From Moringa oleifera (Eukaryota > Streptophyta > Magnoliopsida > Brassicales > Moringaceae): a stretch of 64,000 nucleotides of DNA. Under the pieces are notes generated by a model, which was given only the letters and a program-made list of their open reading frames with translations, searched no databases and was not told where the DNA came from. Positions within the stretch are counted from its first letter, which is position 1. Every line of letters begins with the position of its first letter. Of the stretch, positions 12,601 to 24,219 are shown piece by piece. The stretch lies in the NCBI GenBank assembly GCA_021397835.1, contig JAJFZO010000583.1, positions 536,501 to 600,500 on the forward strand, read 5' to 3'. The position numbers and the translations under genes were made by a program.

Positions 12601-15600
12601 GATTTGCTAGCATCTTCATCCTTATAATTGTTGCCTCGGTCTGAACAATTTTTTTCCCTATAGATAGAGCTAGTGTGGGCTTCTTATAAAAAAGATCCTA
12701 ACATTTTGTAAACTTTCAATGTGTGAAGAATGTAGAGGGTCAGATGTTTATGACAAGTAACAACCCTGGAAGGAAAATGGAACTTCCTGCTCAACAAACT
12801 CATTCTGAGGAAATTATGCTAATTTGATAGTAGCATTATGTTTAACACATACCTGTATGCTTATATTTATATTTATAAATTCTGATAAAAAATATTTATA
12901 TTTATATTGGAAGGGATGGGGAGAGCTGATGCTTGGTCCTACTTGCTTAATGCAGAATGATGAGCAAATGCTACTCTCCTTGAAGGGTTTATGGTGTTAT
13001 GTTGGCCTTGGGGTTGGGCTAGTCAAGTTAGAGATTCGGAGTACATAGTTGTAGTTTCTCAAAGGAACTTAAGTTTTGAGAATATATCGTTTTCTTTATG
13101 CTAAGCAAATTTGGTGGGAAGATATTTTCTGGCTTAATTACTTCTCTCCTTTTTTAAGATGTTCTGCAGTTTGCTGCTCTAAATCTTCATTCCTTGATAG
13201 TTCAAAATTTTTTTTGCAACCTCAACAACTGAGAGTTACAAGATTACCTTGAATCTTGTAATACTTTGTTATTCCCCACTTCAATGTTTTTAGACATTAG
13301 TTCTGAAATTGGGTGTTCATTTCGTTACCTACTTTTTTTTTTTGGCTTCCATTGGATCTGTCTACATGCGAATCTATATCATAGTTTTCTTACTGTTTTA
13401 GCTGGTGTACAATGGGCTTCCTTGTGTTAAATACTTTTGCATGGATTGTCTTTCATTAGGAAGGTGTTAATCTCTCTCTTTCTCTTTCTTTCTTCTGTCT
13501 CTTCTGTCTCTGTTTCTTTCTGACATAGCTTCTTTATCTACTGAAAACCTTTTTTTGCCTTTTCTTTTCATGTGCCTCTTCTTTCAGGAAACTTCATTCC
13601 TATTAATTACTACAAATCAAATAAAAAGCAGGAAGAAAATTCTCTTATTTCTTGTGAGGTTATATGCAGATTGGTACTGTTTGAATAAAATTGCATGTTA
13701 TGAGCAGTGTACATGTTACTCCAATCTCATAAGAACGATGAGCTAATCAAGTGTCTTGGTGCTTTACCAGGAAGTCTGCACCCCATGAGATGCATGCAGA
13801 GAATGCGGCTTCCCAAACTGGAGCTTATGGTACAAGGTATGGAGAAGAAGCTATGAATAAGCAAGTCACATTTCGTGACCCAGTCAGCAACAGTGAGATG
13901 GATGATGTGGATGCAGAAGGACACCAGGGTGAGAGAGAACGTTCGAATAATTGGGGTTCAGGAAACCCTCCTTACACAAATACCCTTGAGGATCCCAGTT
14001 CCTCATATTCTCCTTACCTACCACCAGTTCTTGAGGAACCATCCTCTTCTTTTTCTGAGGGTAATGCAGTGTCATGTTACAAGTTTGGTATACACATTGC
14101 TCTCAGTTGTCTCAGTTTGTTTATATTATTGTATACAGCTGCAGATGATGATCCATTACCTGCTATAGAGGGTCTCCAAATTTCAGGAGAAGCTTTTCCA
14201 GGACGAGAACTCCAGGCTTGTGGATTCTCAATTAATGGAACAACTAGTTGTAACTTTGAGGTGCATTTCCAGGAATCCAACTTGCATGTCACATTATGCT
14301 AGCATGGTTAAAAATTGTGGTTTACATGAGAACTTCTTACTGTTGGGAGTGTTTCTATTGGATGCTTTGTTTCTCATGGTTAAATTTTTGCTTTCCTATC
14401 CTGTTGGCAGTGGGTGCGCCATATGGAAGATGGATCTGTCAATTACATTGATGGTACTTTTACTCTTTGTGTTGTCTATGATTCACTTATTATTAATTGT
14501 TTCTTGTCCTTAGCTCACGACTTGGGCTTAACTCTTGTCAAATGTTGGTGATAGGAGCAAAGCAGCCGAACTATCTTGTTACTGCTGATGATGTTGAAAC
14601 ATACCTTGCCATTGAAGTCCAGCCACTGGATGACAGAAAGCGCAAGGTATGTATTCTTTGTTATAAAATGGTCTACTACATACTCTCCAACAGTTGGCAC
14701 TTTGGGAATGCACATGATTGGTTTCTTTTCTCATCTTTTCCTAGTGGCCTTATGACTTCTTGATTCCACTTTACTTTTTCTTTGTCCTTTCTTCTTTCAT
14801 ATAATGTCTGCCTTTCCTTATAAGCTTTAAAATTCATCATAGAAAGGTGAGTTGAGCCTGATCAAGCAAGTTGGTGGCTATGATAATGTAGGAAACTACC
14901 TTTTCTGAGCAGCTTTGATGGTGAAAGTATTGCTTGAAATCTTTAGGTTCAGAAGCCCCTCCAATGCACAAAGATTTTGAATGGTGCTTATCTTATTTTG
15001 AACTGCAGTTACATGCATCTTGTGACTGTTATTTTTTACAAGGCACAAGGGCTATTTAGTTTGGTGCCATTCAGTCTTTGTTTCAGTTGGTGAATATGTT
15101 AGGTTCAATATTTATCCATGTGCTGTTTTCTGTGCCTAGAGTCATACATCGTCCATTATACTTCGCTTCTGAGTAGAAGGTCAATCATTCAGGCATAAAT
15201 TGAAGAACTTCTAGTATCTAGAACACATTAAGAGTTGAAATTGTGGACATTTTAGGCTAATTTCATCTCTTCATTTACATTGAGGCTGTTGTTCTCTATC
15301 ACTGCATCATAGCCTCTAGTTTTCTCTTATTATATATCACAACTTAGCTGTTCTTTAGTGGGCCATTATTTTGCCATGGTTCTATTTGTTGGAATCTGGT
15401 TATTTGCCAATATATAGAGGAACGGTTGAGTAATGTTTACTTCCACTGGTGAAATGGTTCTTTTTAATTGAACATAAAAGCTCTACTTTTTTTCTGTTTT
15501 TGGTTCTACGCCTTTTCTTGCCCAAATAGCAACCGGCCTTGGATTGAGTGATGCAAAGGAGAGTTGTTGATTTTGGATAAGTCTGCCACAAAAACTTACC

Positions 15601-17225
15601 TCAAAACCTTAAATTTCTCAAATAATTATCACCAGAAAATCTTTGAATTTCCCAGTGAATGTGAGACAATCTTGGAATTACCATATCCATGGTTCCTTAT
15701 TCCTCTTTTACTCTATCGTTACGAATCACGGAAAGATGTTGCTTCTTATAAACATGGTCATTGCAAGGCTTTGTTTTAATTATATAAGACTAATGAGTTC
15801 CTTTTGGCATGTGTGTGAATCTTCACTTCGAAGGAAATGATGTTGTAACATGTATTAAGTACTTACACCTATGAAAAATTTTACTCTTTGATCTGCTGGA
15901 CACTTATACTAAAACAGAGACATGCCAGACACTAGAAGCATATCTACCTGGTTTGAACACTTGTATGGCCAGTTCTTACCTTTTAAAATTAGTTTATGCA
16001 AAAAGCTTGTGCAATACTGATGGTTCCGTGCATTATCCTGACAAAATTCACATAATATCTTTTTTTTTTATATAAATTTTCATTAAATTGGTTTTGTACA
16101 AGCAAATGAACAGTTCATGTATTTACAAATGTAAAATCTCAAACATACACGTATCTACCCATGTCCTTATGTCTTTGTTTAGGATTTAATCATATATGAG
16201 ACCGTGTGTTCATGTCATAACATATATGCATGATAATTGTGTCTAATGCCTGTAATTGAGGAGCTTGATAATTGTATTTGATGTCTGTAAAGTATGTATT
16301 GTACTCATGTGGGAAAATACAGGGTACATGTGTTAGAGAGAGAGAGAGAGAGAGGAGAGGGAGAGGGAGGTCTCTTTGTCTTCTTTTTGTCTTCAATGTT
16401 CATGACCTTTGTTCCATGTCAGAGTGTAATGACTATCTGTTTCCACTAACCGTGGATGGTACCTTACATGGGAATTCTTAAATCAATGTATCTGTCTCTT
16501 TGTTTTGTGTGTGCGTAAGAGGAGTTTCTCTCTTCTTTCTTTTTTAATCAAAGAGGAAAAAGATGAGAAAAAATATAAGAATGTTTATACTTTAATTGAA
16601 TTGGTAGCTTACTGTTATATATTAGAGACTGGGTGATGTTATGAACATAAAAGTTAAAGTTAACTGCTGTAGGGTTTGGATGGCAACTGAGAGTTTATCT
16701 TTAAGACGAGTCATGCATCTGTTTGCTTTTCATCTATGGTTTTCGTCATGGCTAATAACTATCTTCATGTGACTGTAGGGAGAGCTTGTAAAGGTCTTTG
16801 CCAACGAGCAGAGAAAGATCACTTGTGGTAAGCTCACTGCCATTTAAAGTTTTGACTGGAGCATGTCTTTCTTAGTGTAGTCACCAAAAGGTATTCAATT
16901 ATAAAAACATTACATGCACATCAGTTCCATTATCATCATCATCACCATCAATCAATTTGTAATGATCATTGTTATCAATTATCTTCATCAATTTTCTTTC
17001 TGCAGAAAGGGCAAGCTACTTTCGACTTGTTAGTGTGCTGCAAAACACCTGTTAATGTTTACTTAAAAGGAATGAATAGCATTTTACCCACTTCTATTTC
17101 TCCTGTTGACTGGACTGAATTTCTCAATTTTTTGTGTTGTAGTATCTTATTTAGAGAACCTCATTGGTATCCCTTGTGAATCTTTTCCTTTTTTTCTTTG
17201 TTTGTTTTTTTTTTTGGTTGGTGCG

Positions 17226-17276
<51 letters not shown>

Positions 17277-20200
17277 CGGTGGCGGGTGCGCGGGGGAGGA
17301 GGCCGTCACATGATTTAAGATTTATTAGACTCTACAATGCTTTCTGTTTTTGTTGTTTGCAGACCCAGAGATGCAGAGCCACATAGAGAAAACTCTTTAC
17401 AGTGGTCATGCTTCATATAAAGTTTCCTTGTCGGTATGATTTCCATCTCTATAATCTTTTCCTTTTTTTCTCACTTTTATTTTCTTTAAATCTATGTGAT
17501 GCTTATGTGTTTCCTGTTTGGTTTTCTAGTTCTGCAGAAACATGGCTTTAACTTCTTTATACTTTTTAAGTGGTGTTGCAATTTCAATGCATGCTTTTCT
17601 TTATGACAGGGTGGATATCTTGATATATGGGAACCGGCTACATTGTCCATTAAGAGAGAAGGTTACAGTATCAAGTGTACTGGGCCAAGTGGTGTTGTAG
17701 TCACTGAAAAGTTTTCGTCAAGTACTAGTGTATGCCTTTAACTTGCTTAATCTTTTCTGTATCTTCTATGAAATGCTTGGCTGTCTTAATTTGTGGAAAA
17801 GTTGTTGCATTGAGATGATTATGCAAGCTTATAGTTTGAAAATCATATTCATTAATCATTTTGGGTTGTATGGGTGAACACGTGTCTGAGTGTGAAAATT
17901 TTAGCTGGTTTGGATGTTTGGAGGATGGGGACAGGGTGGATTTTAACTATACGGGTGAACTATGCATCTCAATGTTCTCCTCTCCAGCACATCTGTGTAC
18001 CAACATATTGTCTCCTTGCCCACCACTCAGTGCTGTAAAGCATATCGCGTTTATAAAATTTATACACACATGTATTGTGTTTGTGCGCGTGCTAGCGCAT
18101 GTCAAGAGTCATCTTAATAGTTTTCAGGATCATTATAAATTGATGCTAGCTTTATGATTCATCAAAATGTACATCTCCCTTATATATATATATATATATA
18201 TATATTTTAATGTAATAATTGCTGTGTACTGAGTTTTAGTTAAGTATTTGAACTTGGACTGTGCACAATGAGATTATAATGCATGCTTTTAAATAAAGTT
18301 TCTCTTGACTGGTAAATAAAGGGGGCCTTGGGAGCAAGGCACTTTTAGGGAAGTAGCTAAGGAGATTGATGGTGGATAAGGAAAGCTTTTGAAAGAAGAG
18401 TTGTGGAAGCGAAATATGGGTGAGTGAAGGTGGCTGTGCAATTATGTCAGGTAGGGCAAGTTATGGTACTGGATTTTGAAAGGCTATCAGGAAAGGTTGG
18501 AGGGTTCGTACCATGGATGCGGTTCAAACTTGGAGGAGTGATTCCATTTAGATTTTGGCATGAGAGATGTGTGAGGATAGGCTTCTTAAGAAAGTGTTTT
18601 CAACTATTTACTTGCTCGCTTGTAACAAGGAAGCATGGGTGAGTGTAAATCTCATTACAAGTGGTGGAGCATCTTGAAAAATTGGCTTTAAGAGGGATGC
18701 ACGAGATTGGGAGGTGATGCTGTTTCGGCAATTTTATGAGCAAATTTATGCTTATAAACAAAATTGAGTAGGGAGGATACAATTTCCTGGAGGGGAGATG
18801 GTTTTGGGGGTCCGGGGGTGAGGGGGAAGGGAAGAAGTCTTTTATGAAGTCTTTTGTAAGAGGATTGCGGATGCTCAACAGAGTGAAGATGTGGAGTGGT
18901 TGCCATGGAAACTAATTTGGAAGGTTGGTGTGTCTCCAAAGGCGGCTTTCTTTGCATGGGAAGTAGCTTGGAGCAAGGCCCTAACACTTCACAACCTATA
19001 AAAAGAGGAAGAATCCTGGCTAATTTGTAATTTCTTGTGTAAAGATCATGAGGAGACAGCAAATCATATTCTGATTTGGTGCAAGTGGTCTGGACAAACT
19101 GGGATAGTATTCTGACTTTATTGGGTTAAAATTAGGTTGTATCGGGCTCACTGGCTGCTGAGATCAGAGCTTGGGCCCCACATTTCTGGTCATAGAAGAA
19201 AGGCAACATCATTGATTCCTCTTATTTTTTGGTTGGTGTGGGAAAAAGAATAGAAGGCTTTTGAAAGTTGTCACAAAAAAAAAAAGAGGGTGGAAACACC
19301 TTTTGTTATGGCTAGAGATAGATGAATTGACACTTCAAAGCTATGGGTAATAGGGAACTCTTTCGTAAATGAGGACTGTGTACAGTTGGTGGATGTCTTA
19401 ACCTCTAAATAGCTAACTATGTGAACGTAGGTGGCACTTCTTTGGTACCCTTTGTATAATATATAAATAGTACTTTGTTTTGATAAAAATTGATTTTCAA
19501 TTAAAACTACTATGTGAAAAATAAGTTTTCTCCACATTCTCCGTCTATATCAATAGAGAATGTTTCTTCTACATCTATATTATTGAATTCCAATTCTATA
19601 CTGATAACCTTTGATAAAATCCCAAATTGATGTTTAGTGCGAGGTTAGCATGTTCAATGGGAAGCTCTTAATTGGGTAAATTGGAGATCCTTCTCTATCA
19701 ACAATGCTAGTCCTGAGTCATATATGTTTGTGTATATGCATGTATATGGATAGGACCACTTACCTAAGTAGGGAAAAATCAATTCACTGATTTTAGAAAC
19801 CCTTTGCGTATAATATATTTATCGAGCCATTGGTACCAATTTATTTCATTGTTATAATGGTATAAGTGGTATTTTGCCTTATTGTATATTTGCTTTTCTA
19901 TTCTATTTCTCTAGGTCACAATTCCATACGGGCATGCAACAGAACTTATAATACAAGGTTCTAATGGTGTTGAGCATCTGTTACGAGCAGATAATGACTC
20001 AACAGATGTTAGCTGGTAAGATTCAACATGTTTCTTATACTTACCAGGGGAAAAGTTCCAGGTTGTTTTAAATTTATGGTCACAGCTCATTTAGACTCTA
20101 TTGAATTACTTGATACTCAATTCAATGTACATGTCTGGTAAACAAAGTTCTGTGCTTAGTTCTCCGCAAAGCGTCAAATTGATGTTTTCATTTGGTCCTG

Positions 20201-22488
20201 GAAGAGATTTTGCATGTTATAATTTACAAGCATAAATTTATATTTGTACACATAAAAATCTATGTACCAACAACATATATGCAAGAATTTGGATGTGAAC
20301 GTTGTCACATGAGTATATTTTTATACATGTGTATATTCACACACTGATTGCAACTATTAGACCTTTCTCTGATGATTTATCATCTTTCTTCCCCTAATGA
20401 TTGACTGTTTGGTATTCTTTTTCTTTGGGTTTAATTCGTTGTTTTTCCTTTATTTGCAGTTCCAGAGATACAATTGTTCTCACCTTGAGATTGTTTATCG
20501 TAAGGGTATATTTCTTTGTTTCCACCCCTTTTTCCATCTTTTTTTATTATTATTTTTTTGGTGATGAATCACTTCTAGACTTACATGTATGATAATGACT
20601 GATAAATTTGGAATTTCTTTTTGTTTGTTTGGTGTCATATATTTTATACGAGTAATATAACTAGCAGGAGTCTCATGTAAAGGCATTGTGCCTGTACCTT
20701 TGTCTTGCAAACACCATTGGTCGTATGGTCTTAAAATTCTGCCGATTTCTCTCTCCCTCTAGATATTTTTAGATTTAAAAAATAGAAAAACAGAAACAGA
20801 CACACACATAACATGGAAGCAGAGGCAGTGTAAATATGGCACTCTTAGAGGTGCTACAGTATGCCTGATCCATCCTTTTAATTCAAAAGAAATACAAGTG
20901 TATGTAAAGAGCCAGTAAGAACCCTGAGCTGCCATATGGGAGGCTATTTAAGCTGTTAAAGGAAACCACAGGGTTTGGCTTACTATATGGGTTTGTTGGA
21001 ATTCTACATCATAATCCAGTGTGATTATCTGTGTATTGACCTTTATCTTTTTGTTTGATGTCAATGGGAATACAGGAATGGGTATGATATTTCTGACCCT
21101 TCTGTGTTCAGAATACAAATATTTGAATAGCATTCCCATTTATTAGGAAACCATGTTTGATTTAAATTCAAGCAGTTGTTTGATTGTGAAATCCAAAATC
21201 TATTATGCACTAATTGTCATACTGATTAAGCTCCGATAGTTTGACTGATAAATATTTTTATTATACTTGGATTAGATTTAGATCCAAGTAGATTCAACCT
21301 GATTGAGATTGAAATTGATTAAAAATATTTTTTTGTTATAGTTTACAATTACAAATATAGTAATATGTACTATGTATATGCTATGCATTGTGGCATGGAT
21401 TTGGATTAGTTGAATCTGATTAGATTTTAATGTAGATGTATATCCAAAGATCTGTGTATTAGGTGAAAACATTTCAAACCCAGATTTTGATGTATATAAT
21501 TAAGTTTTGAGTTTATTCCTGCTAGATGATTCTCCATCAAAAGCCTTGAGACCATGTTTATTTATTAGGAAGTGATGTGATGGGAATATACCTAACTAAC
21601 ATTCTTCTCATTCCCATTAAGATTTTTGCTTCCCATTCCTATGAATACATTAACAGCAAGAAGGAATGGGACTGAAATTTGTCATGAATAATTTCTTGTG
21701 ATGGGAATATACCTAACATTCTTCTCATTCCCGTTAAGATTTTTGCTTCCCATTTCTATGAATACATTAACAGCGAGAAAGGAATGGGACTGAAATTTGT
21801 CATGAATAATTTCTTTTTCCATCTTCATTTTACAATTAACTTTGTGTATGTTGATTAGTGGTGATGTATAAGAGGATGGGCTTTTAAATATATAAACATT
21901 GATACTTGAATTCTTTGGCCAAGAATAATAAATGGTGTGAAAATGTAGAGATGGAGGGTAATTAGGTGAGATTGAAGGACCAAGTTACTTTCGTTATTTT
22001 TCTTTTCATGTGGGAATGAGAACAAGAATATCTCTCCATATTGTATTAAAGGGTTGCCCCAGTTAAGGGTGATTGAGACCATATGAGAATGTTGTTCCTA
22101 CATGTCAGGATTAAACTTGACTGATAATATCATTTAACATTCCTCTTTTCCTTTCATATCAAACAACATAGGCAGGCTGTAGAGATGTGGTGATCCTAAT
22201 TCATAGGAATGAGGTAACTTAATGATTTTTGGTGATTTTATTGGGCACTTGCTTTTATTATAGAGGAGAAGAAAAAAGATGATGTTGTGCATAGTGATGT
22301 CAACTTGCTTATTCTGAATATACATTGGAAACACTTGCATGCAATGGATTACATGAATCTTTTGTTTATCAACAAACCCTGTATTTTTCTGTTCAAGAAG
22401 TTGTTTTTTGAAGGTGCCTCATGTTTGACTGTTGCAGGCTAGTGAGAGGAGGAAGGGAAAGAAGAGAGGGTTTCTGTTTAACAAGTGA
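650..22488 (+). CDS. Plant coiled-coil protein with C-terminal Ig/PH-like module, 21 exons, 775 aa
   Basis: Exons read from splice sites and frame: 650-805, 1655-1717, 1919-2247, 2373-2472, 2565-2642, 2757-2816, 2943-3047, 3673-3783, 11780-11821, 11963-12076, 12150-12334, 13771-14060, 14139-14260, 14411-14453, 14555-14646, 16779-16827, 17363-17433, 17610-17729, 19915-20015, 20460-20505, 22438-22488. All junctions are GT..AG and the joined frame is open for 775 residues. Heptad-like helical stretches lie at about residues 35-80 and 217-310. A Ser/Asn/Pro-rich linker covers about 349-545. Residues ~549-645 look like an Ig-like fold (W-V-R-H near 586) and ~646-760 like a PH-type domain; that order resembles SCAB actin-binding proteins. 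The protein ends in a basic tail, [14 protein letters not shown]. An actin or cytoskeletal role is inference only. The ATG at 650 is the first in frame. The alternative exon-13 acceptor at 14145 would remove two residues. Confidence 0.85.
6575..6782 (-). repeat. 3' LTR of the intron-8 gypsy element
   Basis: It matches 11165-11375 over its length, with shared landmarks such as ACTAAGGACATGTCACT and TATGTGATATGA. It is the 3' LTR in element orientation because the gypsy genes run on the minus strand. The outer boundary near 6575 lacks the expected TG and may be off by several bases. Confidence 0.75.
6978..8209 (-). pseudogene. Gypsy integrase region (broken)
   Basis: Minus-strand pieces in order from high to low coordinate. 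7967-8209 carries the integrase H2C2 zinc-binding end ([11 protein letters not shown]). 7320-7532 carries the C-terminal part of the catalytic core ([19 protein letters not shown]). 6978-7181 carries the segment after the core. The frames do not join without repair, so no integrase can be made. A chromodomain was not recognised. Confidence 0.8.
8850..9769 (-). pseudogene. Gypsy protease and reverse transcriptase region (broken)
   Basis: 9533-9769 shows the end of the aspartic protease and the linker typical of gypsy pol ([18 protein letters not shown]). 9191-9379 shows the start of reverse transcriptase ([16 protein letters not shown] followed by [18 protein letters not shown]). Near 8880-8900 the catalytic F-x-D-D box has lost one of its two aspartates through a small deletion, so the enzyme would be dead even without the frameshifts. 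Confidence 0.8.
10040..11020 (-). pseudogene. Gypsy gag region (broken)
   Basis: 10604-11020 encodes a capsid-like segment with the family signature around [15 protein letters not shown] and GDALFWYQ. 10040-10352 encodes the zinc-knuckle region ([17 protein letters not shown]), in which two of the usual cysteines have become tyrosines. The parts sit in different frames with stops between them. Confidence 0.75.
11165..11375 (-). repeat. 5' LTR of the intron-8 gypsy element
   Basis: It is the partner of 6575-6782. Its outer end is placed at the TG (CA on the plus strand, 11374-11375). The inner end, near 11165, is followed by the degenerate primer binding site. Confidence 0.75.
16335..16370. 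repeat. GA/AG microsatellite in intron 15
   Basis: A run of about ten AG dinucleotides continues into an imperfect purine tract (GGAGAGGGAGAGGGAGG). It lies in the intron between 14646 and 16779. Confidence 0.9.
17227..17276 (+). repeat. 50-nt uninterrupted poly-G tract in intron 16
   Basis: Fifty consecutive G bases follow GTGCGC and precede GCGGTGGCGGGTGCGCG. The tract lies 87 bases before the exon at 17363. Apparent glycine-rich open frames across it are artefacts of the homopolymer. The length should be treated as uncertain because assemblies often misstate such runs. Confidence 0.9.
18181..18205. repeat. TA dinucleotide microsatellite in intron 18
   Basis: About twelve TA units in the intron between 17729 and 19915, just upstream of the LINE relic. 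Confidence 0.9.
18320..19260 (+). mobile_element. LINE (L1-type) ORF2 C-terminal relic in intron 18
   Basis: Read in changing plus-strand frames, the region shows the C-terminal part typical of plant LINE reverse transcriptase proteins. The pieces are F-R-F-W-H-E near 18545-18570, [17 protein letters not shown] at 18909-18960 and [11 protein letters not shown] at 19050-19085, the last being the start of the zinc-ribbon region. Stops and frameshifts are frequent. The catalytic reverse transcriptase core is absent. The A-run at 19276-19285 could be a tail but no target duplication was identified. Confidence 0.75.
21577..21816. repeat. 121-bp tandem duplication in intron 20
   Basis: Two head-to-tail units, 21577-21697 and 21698-about 21816, both start at GTGATGGGAATATACCTAAC and share nearly all bases; the first has a short extra CTAA. 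They lie in the ~1.9-kb intron between 20505 and 22438, in a stretch rich in GGAATGGG-type motifs that may be an old DNA-transposon derivative. Confidence 0.85.
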
Positions 22489-24219
22489 GGTGGAGTGGTT
22501 CTTCATCCTCAGCTTGAGAACGATTAGCAGCTTTTCAGAGTGTTTAGTTAGACGTACTCAGTGTGCTGGTCATGTTTCTTTGTAGCTTCTGTATTATGAT
22601 CTACAAGACAGGCAGGAACAAGTCTGACTTTCAATTGCAATCCTATACAGTGGAGCTTTCCTTCCACTTGGCAATCCATTTACAAGATGCTTCACATTTC
22701 TCTGAGCTGGAGTTATGTTTCTTGCTTTAATGTAGGAAGTTGGTTGGTGATATGAATAATAAGCATCATCTGTCATGGTGAGCAAATTCACCTGCCAATA
22801 TCTCATTCTTTTGTTGTATTCACGAAGCCCTGACTCTTCCCAGGGTGCTGAAATCAGGCAAGTCAAGGAGTTGAACTTGGCCTTCAGTGACAGGGCTCCT
22901 TTTGCAGGGACGACTTAAATTCAACTGCTCAGGCTATTGAAAGCATGAAGAGTTCCAATTAGTATTAGGAGATTCTACAGATTGAATCTTGGCCTTCTCT
23001 CTTTGCAATGTTAGGTTGCTCTTTCTGTTTTTTTTTTTTTTTTTTTTTGTTTTAATAATTATTTAAGTGCTCTCTCTTGCATAGGCATGTTTTATAGGTG
23101 CTCTTTCGGAATTCTACAAACTTAGCATCCTTGCCTTTAGTTACTTTCTATTCCTGTATTAAAAAGTTGGATATGCTTTGCCCCTACATGGGGAACTAAT
23201 TTGCCTCTTGTTTTTCGTCTTCACCAAACTTCAAATCAAGGCCATTTATAGCAGTAGACAAAACAGAGAGAGCAAAGACGGAATGAGCTTCACTTTGCTC
23301 TCTTGAAGTTATTGTTTCATGGCAACAACTTATCATCCCATTGTTAACACAATGCCTCTACTGTTTCATTGACAGGATGAGATTTAGCAAGCAAAATTTC
23401 AAGATTATGAATGACAATGTAAAACATATCATTTTGGTACCTTTAAAGGCATCATTTTTCAACTCTTAGTTCACAGCATATTCTTGACATTTATGTGACT
23501 CCAAGAATTCAATTTTAATAAGGTTGATTTCTGAAGAGGGATCAGCTCGTGAGGTCCATGCAGCGACAGGTGGCTTGTAGATGAGGACTTGTACCATTTT
23601 CTATTAGTATGGTCAAAGCGTTTGCCGCTACTTTCATAGGATGTGACTCATGACATAGGCATAACCTTTCACTAGGTGGCACATCTCTAGAACGAAGTAA
23701 CAAATCATGTTATGTTAAGACTTTGCAAATTGTATAGATAGTATCCCATGGCAATGAAGGTAAATTTAGATAAAAATTATCTTATAATCACATATATCAA
23801 TACATAGTTAATCACCATGCAATTTTTATGTATCAGTAATGGTACCGGAAGGAAGGCTTTTTGCTCTCACAGTTGACGATCTCACTGATTCTTTAATGGA
23901 ATTGACTAAGCCACCTATAATCATGGATTCCATAACTGTAATTTTAAACATTACTCTAGACATATAGTACCTGCAACAACAAATCTTTGAATTAATTGAT
24001 ATCATGCGCATCACGCAACACACCACAATTGATGCCATCCAAAGCCGTGTATGACACAAATTTCTCGCTTTGGAGAGCTTGACGTGATTGATAATGAGTT
24101 ACTCATAAAATAGAAAGGCTTGACAAACATCTCAAAGTCATTGCTCAGGGCGTACAAAGCGACGAAATCATCAAAGGATACGAACTTAATTCTGAGTTGT
24201 CGCTCATCCCGAATGTCCT
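22489..24219. other. 3' flank of the coiled-coil gene and intergenic DNA
   Basis: This includes the 3' untranslated region after the stop at 22488. A T-run lies at about 23030-23048. No polyadenylation site can be fixed. No coding exon was recognised; minus-strand frames between 23826 and 24223 read against the neighbouring gag relic and are not genes. Confidence 0.5.

Noticed and set aside
17106..17386. Two glycine-rich open frames
   Set aside because: They are the poly-G homopolymer in an intron, read as glycine codons.
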